DNA of 48,393 nt from Acinetobacter sp. CFCC 10889 (GTDB lineage Bacteria; Pseudomonadota; Gammaproteobacteria; Pseudomonadales; Moraxellaceae), in assembly GCF_003268395.1 (NCBI RefSeq), contig NZ_LQXQ01000031.1:1-48393 (forward strand), given 5' to 3'. Under the pieces are notes generated by a model that saw only the letters and a list, made by a program, of their open reading frames with translations, was not told the origin of the DNA and searched no databases. Below, in pieces: positions 1 to 9,808 of this stretch. Position 1 is the first letter of the stretch, and each line of letters opens with the position of its first letter. A program made the translations under genes and the position numbers.

Positions 1-1
1 G

Positions 2-3000
2 GGTGCTACAGGTGAAGGTTCTATTGCAGATTTAATTAAATCTGTCACATTGAATGATGATGTAGATGCTTCTGGAAAATTAGATACAAGAGAAGTTGGT
101 CATGACGGTTTAACCAGTATTAAAATTCAGCTTAACGATCCTACAATGAATCAATTGGTTGCTGGAAATGTTGTGGTGATTAATGGTCAACCACATATTT
201 TAACTACGGCAGAGATTGCGGCAGCAGAGCTTGATGTATTGGTTGCAGTTAAATCAGGAATGAATGCAATTGTCGTTGAAGTGACCAATAGTAAAGGTCA
301 AGTTGAGCGAGATATTAAAGTTGTTGAAGTGATTAATTCAGATCTAATCGGTACTGTAACAGTTGTCGAAGATTTGAATAGCGATAATATTTTAAATAGC
401 AGTGAAAAACCTACAGATAATTTAGTAGACCTCAGCGTTGAGTTAGGTGCTGACATTCAAGTCGGTGACATTATCGAAGTGGAAGGAATTACGCACACTG
501 TTACACAAGCTGATTTGGATCAAGGTTTTGCATTAATTGAAAATGTTGGACCTCTAAAAGAAGGGATCAACAATTTTGAAATCAGCTTAAAAGATGCGGC
601 AGGTCAGTTGATTGAGGAAATGATCATTCCTGTAGTTGTAGATACCAAAGCAACTGATTTGATTGATCAAATTAGACTTGTACAAGACCAAAATGGAGAT
701 GGTGTACTTAATCTCAAAGAGCTAGGTACAAATACGACCTCTACAAAAGTTGAAGTACTTTTAGGACAAGATGCCCAAGCAGGCGATACCATTACCATTA
801 ATGGGCAAACTTATACAATTACACAAAGTGAATGGTTGGCTGGCAAAGTCATTAAAGATGTTCCAATTAATGCGGATGCTAATACGATTACAGCAAGCAT
901 GACCGATGCTCAAGGTAATGTTGACAGTGAAAAACTTGACTTTATCGTTAATACGATAGCTACAGATTTGGTTGGAGCAATTGGTTTATTGGATGACCTT
1001 GATCCAACGGATGGTGCAATTAATCAAAAAGAATTGGGCAATGACAATAAAGTTGATATTTCAATTGCACTCACCAATGCAAATCAAGCGGGCGATATTA
1101 TCAATGTCAATGGTGATAATTATGTTCTACAACAAGCGGATATTAATGCAGGACAAATAGAAGTATCTATCACTGTCCGTGAAGGCAATAATCAAGTTGT
1201 AGTGAAAGCCACTGATCAACAAGGTAATGTAGATAGCTCCGCATTAACTTTCCTTGTTGATACTAAGACTGTCAATCCTGTGGTGACGGGTATTACCACA
1301 ATTGGTGGAGGGACATATGGAAATGACCAAGCCATTAATGCGGATGAGCTTGCAAATCCAGTGATTATTCAAGGGACTGCTGAGCCAAATGCAACTGTTG
1401 TGGTATCGATAGCGGGTTTAAATACACCGTTTACTGTGACTGCAAATGCAACAGGTGTTTGGAGTGTGCCGCTTACAACAAGCGATTTAACAACTTTAAA
1501 TAGCTATCAACAGCAACAAGCAGATGCATCATTAAATATTGAAATTACAGCAACAGATACTGTAGGTAATGTGAGTGCAATTGTTCAAGATGATTCTATA
1601 GTCTTAGATACGGAAGCACCTGAAGTTACCATTCAGATTAATGCAAAAGGTGTGGTTGAAATCGTTACAACAGAGCCATTGTTTAAACTGGATAATGGTG
1701 CGGTGACTCCTGTTGATTTACAAGACATTGCGGATCAGCTCACGAGTGACCAAGGTAAATTTATTGTTGTGACTCCAACAGGGTCTGTACAACCTTATAT
1801 TCAGTTCGTTCCAATGGATCCAAATAGTGCCATTGATCCGACAACTGTTGATTTGGCAAAGGTTGATTTTTATGGACCTGTGACTGTTGATCTTGCAATA
1901 GATACATTTACAGATGAAGTTGGCAATGGAAATCTTGCAGGGCAAAGTTCAGCCGTGACTGTCGATATGAGCTTGCCACCAACATTAACCATTACTTCTG
2001 ATCGTTATGTGGTGGATGCAACTGACGATACGACGATTATTACATTTGAATTCTCTGAACTAATCACTGGCTTTGACTTGAGCGATGTCAAAGTTACGGG
2101 TGGTACATTGTCGAATTTACGTCAAGATGTAAACAATCCTGAAATTTATACGGCAGTATTTACACCAAATCAAAGTAACAATGTTGTGGGTAAAATCTCC
2201 GTAGATCCAAATGCATTTCATAGTGTGACTACAGGTAAGAGTAATGATCAAACAGCCTCACTTGCAGCACCAGGAGAGATTACTGGCGATGTTGTTGCAC
2301 CTGCATCAGTTGAATTAAGTTTATTAGAAGATACTTTTGCAGTGACTTCTGGGGCTATTTCAGAGCATCAAAAACAAGATGGTATTACCAATAATCCAAC
2401 GATTAAAGTCAGCGGTTTAGAGGCAGAACTAGGTTGGGAATATTCAACGGATGGTGGTCTAACATGGCTTGAAGGTGCTGCAAAAGGAAGTACTGCAACG
2501 ACAGGTCAGTTTAATTTACCTGCTGCTGGCAAGTATGAATTAGGTGACATCCTTGTCCGTCAATACGATGGTGCATCTGCAAATGATGCAAATACCACAG
2601 TGAGCATATTTGATAAGGTTGTGACGCTTGATACTCAAGCACCTACTGTAAGCATTACAGAAGTTGCTGATGGGGATGGGATTGATCAGGCAGAGCGTCA
2701 GTTTGGCTATGAAGTTAAGGGAACAAGCGAAGCCAACGGAATAAAAGAAGCCAATGTACAAATCACTATTACGGTTACAGGTGCAAGTGGTAATCCGCAT
2801 ACCGCAACTGTGATGACAGATGCTAAGGGCAACTGGAGCTATAAAGTTCCTGCCAATGCAGTGACATATCCAAGTTCGGAGAATACTATTTCAATTAGTG
2901 CTGTAGCAAAAGACAGTGCGGGTAATGTATCAGCGTCTGTGAGCAGAACTGAAGTAGTGACTGATCTTGATAATGGCTTACTTGTTGCTGCAAATGCAAC

Positions 3001-6000
3001 CATTGGTGTGGTTGCAGGAGATAACATCATAAATGGTGCAGAAAGTGCTGCTGCGGTGAAGATTTATGGTGATACCAATCTTGGATTAACCTACGCACGT
3101 ATTTTCAAAGTCAATGCAGATGGTACGAAAGGTACACAAATTTTCCAACTCGATGGTTCTGGATGGAAGACAGGTAGCCTAATAAGTTCACAAATTACAT
3201 CTCAAAATACATGGAGCGCAGATTTAACAGCTATACAGCTCGCAACAATGACGGATGGTAAATATCGTATTGAAGTTTATAACGACAATGGATCAACTAG
3301 ACTTGCTAGCCGTGATTTTACGGTGAAGAAAAGTATTGCAGTGCCGACATTTGAAGTTCGTGATGATTCAGCACAAAATATCCTGACGGATAAAGCAGGC
3401 TATAGTAATGATCCAACACCAACATGGTCTGGTACAACTGAGCCAAAAGCGATTGTTGAAATCAAAGTCGGTAATATTTCCTATGGTACGGTTGTGGCAG
3501 GCGAAGATGGTTCATGGAGTATAACAGCACAACAACCGCTGCCTGAGGGCACAAATAATGTCATAGTTCAAGTGACTGATAGTGCTGGTAATCAAAACTC
3601 ATCATCACACCAAATGATTGTTGATACAGTTGTGCCAGAAATCACGATTGATCAACCAATTGCTGTAGATGATATTTTGACCGCAGTGGAGTTACAACAA
3701 GGTCTTACGGTCAGTGGTAAAACAGATGCAGAAGACGGTCAAATTGTGCAAGTCACTGTAAATGGGTTAGGTCCTGTTGATGCTGTAGTGATGAATGGTG
3801 AATGGACTGCCAATGTTCCAAGTACATTATTGGATGATATCACTTGGAGTGATGATACACAGTTTAGTATCGAGGCTGTTGTCACAGATCGAGCAGGCAA
3901 CATTTCAGAAGTAACGACTGTAGATTTACATTACAAAGACAATGACTTAGACCAATCAGGCACGATCGTTGAGTTTGATGAGAAAGATTTATTACTCGCA
4001 ACCAATGCGACTACAGGTCTAAGCTATACAGGTCAGTTTGATCTACCAAATGTTGCGTATAGCCGTATTTATCTAGAGCCACCTGCAACGGCATTAACTT
4101 CTAAAGGACAAGATGTACTGTGGGAACACAATACAGATGGTGACTTAATCGGTTATGTGAATAACGTTGAAAATGGTCAGGTTGTTAAGTCTGAAGTGAT
4201 CGTTGTTTCGATCAAAGATGACGGCACATATACTGTGAACTTAAAACAAGCCATCGGTCATGGCAAAGTTGGTACAAGTTTGGATGACGTGCTTGCTTTT
4301 GATATTCGTATGAACTTTGCCAATCATCGTGGTGATGTTTCTGAGTCTGAATATATCACTGTGAAAGTAACAGATGATCAGCCAACAACGAATACGACTG
4401 AAAACTATGTATTGACCAATAGCTATGAGGTTGAGGGCAATGTCTTTATTGAAAAAGTATCCCAACCTGATGGTAGTGTAATCAATACTGTACATAGTAT
4501 TGGTGCAGATGGTGGCTTCGTAAAAACAGTGAAAGTTTCAGGTGTCACGTTTGAGTTTGATCCAGTTGCCAATACCATTACGAAAACAGGTTCATCGCCT
4601 GAAATTATCACCTATGCCTATAACTATAAAGGCTTAGAAGGTGGTGAGTTACTCGTCACAACATTGTCGGGTGAAACCATCACAGTCAATCTCGCAACAG
4701 GTCAATATCATTATTCAGTGTTTGAAGTTGACCCAACGATTTATAACAAAGCTGAACCTGTATCTGTGTCATTGGGTGGTCAGTCAGATAGCTTACTTGG
4801 TACGGTTGGCTTAAATGTCGCAGGTTTAATTGACTTACAAAATGAGCAATTATTCTCAGTACAAGGTGAGGGAATATATTCGGTTGAGGTCAGTATTTGG
4901 GCTGTAGATTTGGGAGGTTTGCTGGGTTCGCTTTTGGGTAAATCTAAAGAATTACTGTTTAATGACATTCTTAAAAATGAGTTGGGTCTAAAAGTTGTGT
5001 CACAAAAAGCAACGCTAGGTCTAGCAGAAATGAAGTTAACCATTAGCAATCCAGATGGTACACCTTTAGACGCATTAAAAGTCAATCAGTTATTAAAAAC
5101 AGTCACTGTGGATGGTGGTGCTTTAGGTGGAATACTTGATTTATCTGTATTACCAACAGTGAACATCACAGCAAAAGGCGCTTCTGGAAATACACTGGCA
5201 TCAAAAGGTAATACTGAACTTGCCAATGTAGGTTTACTTGGTGATTTATTATCAGGTGCTGAAGCAAGTACCGTGATTATGGACTCTGGCTCAGCAAGTT
5301 CAGAACTGCAGCCACTGGACAATAATCAGGCATATTCACTCTATGGTTTGGGTGGGAATGATACGCTGTACGGTGGCAATAAAAATGACATTTTATACGG
5401 TGGTTCAGGCAACGACACAATTTTTGGTGGCGCAGGTAATGACTTGATTGTTGGTGGTCAAGGCAATGATGTGCTAACAGGTGGTGATGGTTCTGATGTG
5501 TTCCGTTGGGAGAAGAAAGATTATCTCAATGGTTTCTTAGGTGCTGTAGATCGTATTACTGACTTTGATATGCGTGCAGTGACTTTAGGTGGGGATGTCA
5601 TCGACCTTTCTGATATGTTAGTCGGCGCAGGTCGCCTAGGCTTTGGTGCAGGTAATTTGATTAATTACTTACACTTTGAGTTTGATGCAACGACCAATCA
5701 GACCTTGATTTATATCAGTGTAGATGGTGACTTTGTTGGCGGATTTAATGCTGATCTCCACATGGATAGTGTTAATCAAATTATTAAACTGGATAATGTA
5801 AATTTACTTTTACAAGGTGAAGGTGATTATGCAACACGTTTTAATTCAGATTATGAAGTGATTGGTTCACTCATTTCGAATGGTAAATTGATAGTACCTA
5901 AGTTAGATGTAGCAAGTTCAAGCAGTAACAATACGAATGTTGAAATTGTGGTCGAAGACAATGATGGTGATACATCGCAAACAGACCTCAACTTTGATAC

Positions 6001-7267
6001 CTCTAATTTGGAAGATATAAGCTTTAATCCAAATAACCAAGCACCATTGGTTTTTGGTAAAGATACGTCGCTTTTAGGGTTGGTTGGTTTAGATGTTTTA
6101 GGCTTAATTGAACTAGGTGCACAAGATGTTTACATTTTTGATGCAGATCAAGACTTAAGAACGGTTAGCTTGAAATTTGAGCAATTACTTGGCGTTAATG
6201 TCACTAAACCAACATTTACTTATTCAACACAACTTGCTACGGAATTGGGTATTAAAGCGGAAATAAGTGCAAATGCTGGTGTTTTAGGGCTGATCGCATC
6301 TTCTGTGACAATTACACTTACCAGTACCAATCCATTGCAGCCAAATATTAGCAATGCTGCAATTAACCAACTTCTAGCAACAGTACGCTTTACCACGGAA
6401 GATGGGGCTTTGGGTATCGTGGACGGTAATCTACTTTCACTTGATTTATTAAATAATATTAAAGTGACAGCAACAGATAGCCAAAATATTTCAACTACTG
6501 AATCTTTGGGTAAATTGCTTGATTTAAGCTTAGTCACACAAGACTCAAGTTTGAATGGTCGCTTAAAACTCATAGAAGGCAATGTCGGGAATGATTCTTT
6601 AGATGCTTCTACTGCTGATCGCTCAGTGGTGATGTATGGTTATGGTGGTGATGATGTATTGACTGGTAGTCATTATAACGATGCGATCTATGGCGGTGTA
6701 GGCAACGATACGATTCATGCAGGTGCAGGAAATGACTATGTATCAGGTGGAGCTGGCAGTGACATTATTTATGGTGGAGCAGGTCATGACATTCTCTTTG
6801 GTAATGATGGAAACGATAAACTCTACGGGGATTTAGGTAATAATATCTTCAATGGTGGTGCAGGCAATGACGAGTTTTATAGTCAAGCTGTAGGACGAGA
6901 TACAGTCATTTATGATTTATTGAATAATGCGGATGCAAGAGGTGGTCATGGTTCTGATACTTGGTTTGGTTTCCAAAAAGGTGCAACAGAACTAAATCAG
7001 AATGCAGATATCATTGATGTACAAGAGTTATTAACAAAATTTGATCACTCTAATTACGAGCATTTGGCTGTAGGTAATGGCGATTTAGCTGGTGCTTTAA
7101 ATTATCTGTCTCAGTTTATTCAAGTCGGTAAAAGTGGTAACAATACCGTGATTAGTATTGATCGAGATGGTAGTGGTGCAAACTATAGTGCTCAAGTGTT
7201 ATTAACCTTAGACAATACCGATACCACCTTAGAAGAACTGGTTCGCAACCAACAATTATTGTTCTAA
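2..7267 (+). CDS. Giant Ig-repeat/RTX surface adhesin (Bap-like), 5'-truncated by window edge
   Basis: The reading frame is open to the first bases of the window, so only the C-terminal ~2,420 residues are seen; the TTG at 50 is not a real start. It begins with four related ~100-residue Ig-like modules (about nt 2-1270). More Ig-like modules follow, with TxxPxATVxV and GxWSV motifs typical of Bap-type adhesins. The C-terminus holds two RTX blocks of GGxGND-type calcium-binding nonapeptides (about nt 5347-5500 and 6636-6870). Each is preceded by a similar SLLGxVGL-containing module and followed by a type I secretion target-like domain, and the protein ends in hydrophobic LLF. The expected role is a cell-surface, calcium-stabilised biofilm adhesin exported by a TolC-dependent type I system; no transporter gene is in the window. 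A strong terminator follows. The family call is firm. The exact orthologue (BapA or another) cannot be decided from this fragment. Confidence 0.9.
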   Translation, partial: GATGEGSIADLIKSVTLNDDVDASGKLDTREVGHDGLTSIKIQLNDPTMNQLVAGNVVVINGQPHILTTAEIAAAELDVLVAVKSGMNAIVVEVTNSKGQVERDIKVVEVINSDLIGTVTVVEDLNSDNILNSSEKPTDNLVDLSVELGADIQVGDIIEVEGITHTVTQADLDQGFALIENVGPLKEGINNFEISLKDAAGQLIEEMIIPVVVDTKATDLIDQIRLVQDQNGDGVLNLKELGTNTTSTKVEVLLGQDAQAGDTITINGQTYTITQSEWLAGKVIKDVPINADANTITASMTDAQGNVDSEKLDFIVNTIATDLVGAIGLLDDLDPTDGAINQKELGNDNKVDISIALTNANQAGDIINVNGDNYVLQQADINAGQIEVSITVREGNNQVVVKATDQQGNVDSSALTFLVDTKTVNPVVTGITTIGGGTYGNDQAINADELANPVIIQGTAEPNATVVVSIAGLNTPFTVTANATGVWSVPLTTSDLTTLNSYQQQQADASLNIEITATDTVGNVSAIVQDDSIVLDTEAPEVTIQINAKGVVEIVTTEPLFKLDNGAVTPVDLQDIADQLTSDQGKFIVVTPTGSVQPYIQFVPMDPNSAIDPTTVDLAKVDFYGPVTVDLAIDTFTDEVGNGNLAGQSSAVTVDMSLPPTLTITSDRYVVDATDDTTIITFEFSELITGFDLSDVKVTGGTLSNLRQDVNNPEIYTAVFTPNQSNNVVGKISVDPNAFHSVTTGKSNDQTASLAAPGEITGDVVAPASVELSLLEDTFAVTSGAISEHQKQDGITNNPTIKVSGLEAELGWEYSTDGGLTWLEGAAKGSTATTGQFNLPAAGKYELGDILVRQYDGASANDANTTVSIFDKVVTLDTQAPTVSITEVADGDGIDQAERQFGYEVKGTSEANGIKEANVQITITVTGASGNPHTATVMTDAKGNWSYKVPANAVTYPSSENTISISAVAKDSAGNVSASVSRTEVVTDLDNGLLVAANATIGVVAGDNIINGAESAAAVKIYGDTNLGLTYARIFKVNADGTKGTQIFQLDGSGWKTGSLISSQITSQNTWSADLTAIQLATMTDGKYRIEVYNDNGSTRLASRDFTVKKSIAVPTFEVRDDSAQNILTDKAGYSNDPTPTWSGTTEPKAIVEIKVGNISYGTVVAGEDGSWSITAQQPLPEGTNNVIVQVTDSAGNQNSSSHQMIVDTVVPEITIDQPIAVDDILTAVELQQGLTVSGKTDAEDGQIVQVTVNGLGPVDAVVMNGEWTANVPSTLLDDITWSDDTQFSIEAVVTDRAGNISEVTTVDLHYKDNDLDQSGTIVEFDEKDLLLATNATTGLSYTGQFDLPNVAYSRIYLEPPATALTSKGQDVLWEHNTDGDLIGYVNNVENGQVVKSEVIVVSIKDDGTYTVNLKQAIGHGKVGTSLDDVLAFDIRMNFANHRGDVSESEYITVKVTDDQPTTNTTENYVLTNSYEVEGNVFIEKVSQPDGSVINTVHSIGADGGFVKTVKVSGVTFEFDPVANTITKTGSSPEIITYAYNYKGLEGGELLVTTLSGETITVNLATGQYHYSVFEVDPTIYNKAEPVSVSLGGQSDSLLGTVGLNVAGLIDLQNEQLFSVQGEGIYSVEVSIWAVDLGGLLGSLLGKSKELLFNDILKNELGLKVVSQKATLGLAEMKLTISNPDGTPLDALKVNQLLKTVTVDGGALGGILDLSVLPTVNITAKGASGNTLASKGNTELANVGLLGDLLSGAEASTVIMDSGSASSELQPLDNNQAYSLYGLGGNDTLYGGNKNDILYGGSGNDTIFGGAGNDLIVGGQGNDVLTGGDGSDVFRWEKKDYLNGFLGAVDRITDFDMRAVTLGGDVIDLSDMLVGAGRLGFGAGNLINYLHFEFDATTNQTLIYISVDGDFVGGFNADLHMDSVNQIIKLDNVNLLLQGEGDYATRFNSDYEVIGSLISNGKLIVPKLDVASSSSNNTNVEIVVEDNDGDTSQTDLNFDTSNLEDISFNPNNQAPLVFGKDTSLLGLVGLDVLGLIELGAQDVYIFDADQDLRTVSLKFEQLLGVNVTKPTFTYSTQLATELGIKAEISANAGVLGLIASSVTITLTSTNPLQPNISNAAINQLLATVRFTTEDGALGIVDGNLLSLDLLNNIKVTATDSQNISTTESLGKLLDLSLVTQDSSLNGRLKLIEGNVGNDSLDASTADRSVVMYGYGGDDVLTGSHYNDAIYGGVGNDTIHAGAGNDYVSGGAGSDIIYGGAGHDILFGNDGNDKLYGDLGNNIFNGGAGNDEFYSQAVGRDTVIYDLLNNADARGGHGSDTWFGFQKGATELNQNADIIDVQELLTKFDHSNYEHLAVGNGDLAGALNYLSQFIQVGKSGNNTVISIDRDGSGANYSAQVLLTLDNTDTTLEELVRNQQLLF

Positions 7268-7290
7268 GGATAGATCGTAATTCATACCAG

Positions 7291-7319
7291 AAAACCGTCT
7301 TTGTCAAAAGGCGGTTTTT
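7291..7319 (+). terminator. Intrinsic terminator after the adhesin gene
   Basis: A 12-bp stem (7291-7302 with 7307-7318, one G-T pair) encloses the tetraloop GTCA. The 3' arm ends in a T run. It lies 24 nt after the adhesin stop, so the downstream glycosyltransferases probably have their own promoter. Confidence 0.85.
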
Positions 7320-7360
7320 CCGCTTATCTAATGTGATTGAAAGGATTTAGGTGCATTTAT

Positions 7361-8551
7361 ATGTCAACAATTTGCCTCAATATGATTGTTAAAAATGAAA
7401 GTCATATTATTGCTGAAACATTAGAAAATATTTACCAACACATTACACTCGATTATTGGCTAATTTCAGATACTGGCTCAACGGATAATACAGTTGAAAT
7501 TATTGAAAATTTTTTTAAAGAAAAAAATATTCAAGGCGAGATACAGCATCATGCTTGGGTAAATTTTGGGCATAACCGAGACGCAGCCTTGCAGGCATGT
7601 ATTGGTAAAAGTGATTACATATTATTCTTTGATGCCGATGATCATTTTACGGGTGATTTTAAACTGCCTGTTTTACAAAAAGACAGTTACTTCCTCAATA
7701 TGACCAATGAAAGTGGTGGCACAAAATATGTCAGAAAACTCATTGTGAAAAATAATGGTCACTTCTTTTGGAAAGGGGTATTACATGAGTTTTTATCCAA
7801 TAAAACAGATTATTCTACAGAGACTATTGAAGGTGATTATGCCGTTGTTTCAGGGCGTAAAGGCAACAGAAGTCTAGACCCAAATAAATATTTAAAAGAT
7901 GCACAAATGCTTGAAAAAGCAATAGCAGAGAAAATTGATCCTGATCTAGAAGCACGGTATAGCTTTTATTGTGCACAGTCATATCAAGATGCAGGTCAAA
8001 CAGAAAAGGCAATTGAATGGTATCAAAAGCGTACTGAACTAGGGGATTGGAAAGAAGAAGTTTATGTAAGTTTCATGCGTTTAGGTTCTTTATTTGAAGC
8101 GAAAAAGCAGACCATGCAAGCATTATACTATTGGCAATGTGGTGTTGCGGCTGTACCTGAACGTGCTGAATGTTGGTATCACCTTGCACGCCGTAATAAT
8201 TGGGATAAAAACTACCACTTGGCATTATGCTATGCCGAACGTGCACAAAAATTAATGCTTCCTATAGGGAATAAACTATTTTTAAATCAGGATATTTATA
8301 AGTTCTGGTGCCATTATGAATTATGTATTAATGCTTTTCAGTTGGGGCATATAGAACAAGCTTATATGGCTTTTAAACAATTGGTTGAAAATGCCTCAAA
8401 AGGCTTGGTCAATCGGGTGATTCATCAACTTGATCATTATCAGGAATTGATTCAGCAAGATCATTATTTGGATGTGAAAAATTTAATTCAGGATTTGCAG
8501 GGCTTAGATTTTAAGGAACAAGCTGATATGATTTTAAATATGTATGAATAA
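7361..8551 (+). CDS. Family 2-type glycosyltransferase with TPR-like C-terminal region
   Basis: The predicted 396-residue protein has an N-terminal GT-A glycosyltransferase domain. It carries LNMIVKNE at the start, SDTGSTD at residues 36-42 (nucleotide-sugar binding) and the metal-binding DADD at 91-94. The C-terminal half (about 170-390) is helical with TPR-like spacing of W/Y/A residues, as in the TPR-containing GT2 proteins. The ATG at 7361 was chosen over an upstream in-frame TTG at 7337 because it starts at the conserved motif and has TTAGG about 9 nt before it. No signal peptide or membrane segment is seen, so it probably acts in the cytoplasm. It lies between the adhesin and the GT-D protein gene, which suggests glycosylation of the adhesin or a surface glycan. 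The acceptor is unknown. Confidence 0.8.
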   Translation: MSTICLNMIVKNESHIIAETLENIYQHITLDYWLISDTGSTDNTVEIIENFFKEKNIQGEIQHHAWVNFGHNRDAALQACIGKSDYILFFDADDHFTGDFKLPVLQKDSYFLNMTNESGGTKYVRKLIVKNNGHFFWKGVLHEFLSNKTDYSTETIEGDYAVVSGRKGNRSLDPNKYLKDAQMLEKAIAEKIDPDLEARYSFYCAQSYQDAGQTEKAIEWYQKRTELGDWKEEVYVSFMRLGSLFEAKKQTMQALYYWQCGVAAVPERAECWYHLARRNNWDKNYHLALCYAERAQKLMLPIGNKLFLNQDIYKFWCHYELCINAFQLGHIEQAYMAFKQLVENASKGLVNRVIHQLDHYQELIQQDHYLDVKNLIQDLQGLDFKEQADMILNMYE

Positions 8552-8595
8552 TAGTCGATTTAAATTTCAGTATTTTATTTATGGATTGAGAAAAT

Positions 8596-9735
8596 ATGGC
8601 TTTAATTGAATTATTAAATCATCTCAAAGAAAAATTTTTATATATGCAATATGTGGAGCGTATTGAAATATATCAACATCAGGTAGTTTATATTGATATA
8701 AAAACCGAGCATATCTTTTTTGCACTTGATTTAAATGAACAATATGAAATATTTCTCGTGTGTCGTAATAAAGCAACGCAGAAATTTTTATCGCAATATT
8801 TTCAGTGTTTTATAGACTTTAAATTAAAAATTTATGCTGAAAATGAAATATTAGTCAGCTTTTTAGATATTAAAAACGATACTAATATTGATAAAGTCAT
8901 TGAAAAAATCATACAACAATTACTGGCATATACAAAAAATCAAACCTATTTACTAAACACCTTGAGCGATCAAGTTACACAATTAAATAAGCAGCTCAAA
9001 GCCACGACAATGAATAATATCTATTTAGATATGGCAAATACCTTAGGTGATAAATTTTTAACTATACGAGAAACATTAATACAGATTAAAGAAAAAGAAC
9101 TCAGTTTAGTACGCTTTGGTGATGGTGAAATTCGTTGCATGGTCACAACAGGAGGTTGTATTTTTCAAAAGCATGATTGGAAATTAATGCAGGAATTACG
9201 TGATATTAGTCGTGATGGGACGGGAATGATGGTGTGCTATCCGAGCTTATTAATTGAAGATTCATTTTGGAATGACTTTTGGACAGAATTTTGGGCAAAA
9301 TGTAAGTTTTATTTAAAACAATCACAGTTCGGTGATGCCATGATTACACGACCTGAAGCATTTTATTTTTATGGCAACGAAATTGTTGATTTATGGAAGG
9401 CAATTTGGGAAGGGAAAAAGGTGTGTTTTATTACAGGGCAAAATTCACGTTTAAATGCGGAACATACTATTTTTTCAAATATTGCTCGTGCACATTATAT
9501 TTACTCTAAAAATCAAGATGCTTACACAGAGATTGATCATGTCATGCAACAATGTTTGGAGCAAAAACAAATTGATTTATTTTTAATTGCTTTAGGTCCA
9601 GCAGGTACAGCATTGGCAGCAAGATTACATCACCAAGGTCTTCGGGCTTTAGACATTGGTCATTTAAATAATAGTTATGATACGGTATTTTTAAATCAAC
9701 CTCGTCCAGAGCAAATTAAATATTCAGCCAATTAA
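8596..9735 (+). CDS. GT-D fold glycosyltransferase-like protein
   Basis: The protein has 379 residues. Its C-terminal half begins LVRFGDGEIRC (R173, D176, E178), the signature of the GT-D (DUF1792-type) glycosyltransferases, in which the DxE motif binds metal. It continues with a long aromatic-rich region and a glycine-rich G-P-A-G-T-A-L-A segment near the C-terminus. The N-terminal ~100 residues match nothing I recognise, and a possible coiled coil spans about 105-140. The gene follows the GT2 gene by 44 nt on the same strand and is probably co-transcribed with it. The founding GT-D enzyme acts in glycosylation of a streptococcal adhesin, so its position beside a giant adhesin is suggestive. 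The sugar donor and the acceptor are not known. Confidence 0.75.
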   Translation: MALIELLNHLKEKFLYMQYVERIEIYQHQVVYIDIKTEHIFFALDLNEQYEIFLVCRNKATQKFLSQYFQCFIDFKLKIYAENEILVSFLDIKNDTNIDKVIEKIIQQLLAYTKNQTYLLNTLSDQVTQLNKQLKATTMNNIYLDMANTLGDKFLTIRETLIQIKEKELSLVRFGDGEIRCMVTTGGCIFQKHDWKLMQELRDISRDGTGMMVCYPSLLIEDSFWNDFWTEFWAKCKFYLKQSQFGDAMITRPEAFYFYGNEIVDLWKAIWEGKKVCFITGQNSRLNAEHTIFSNIARAHYIYSKNQDAYTEIDHVMQQCLEQKQIDLFLIALGPAGTALAARLHHQGLRALDIGHLNNSYDTVFLNQPRPEQIKYSAN

Positions 9736-9808
9736 GTTTTTCGCATCATGAAATGATTTTTTATCACTAAGTTGTAGACAGAATATTTTCTTTTGAAAAC
9801 TGAATAAA

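Noticed and set aside
1..7267. Tandem DNA repeats or a CRISPR-like array in the adhesin gene
   Set aside because: The repeats are protein-level Ig-like and RTX repeats with diverged DNA; no identical direct repeats with regular spacers were seen.
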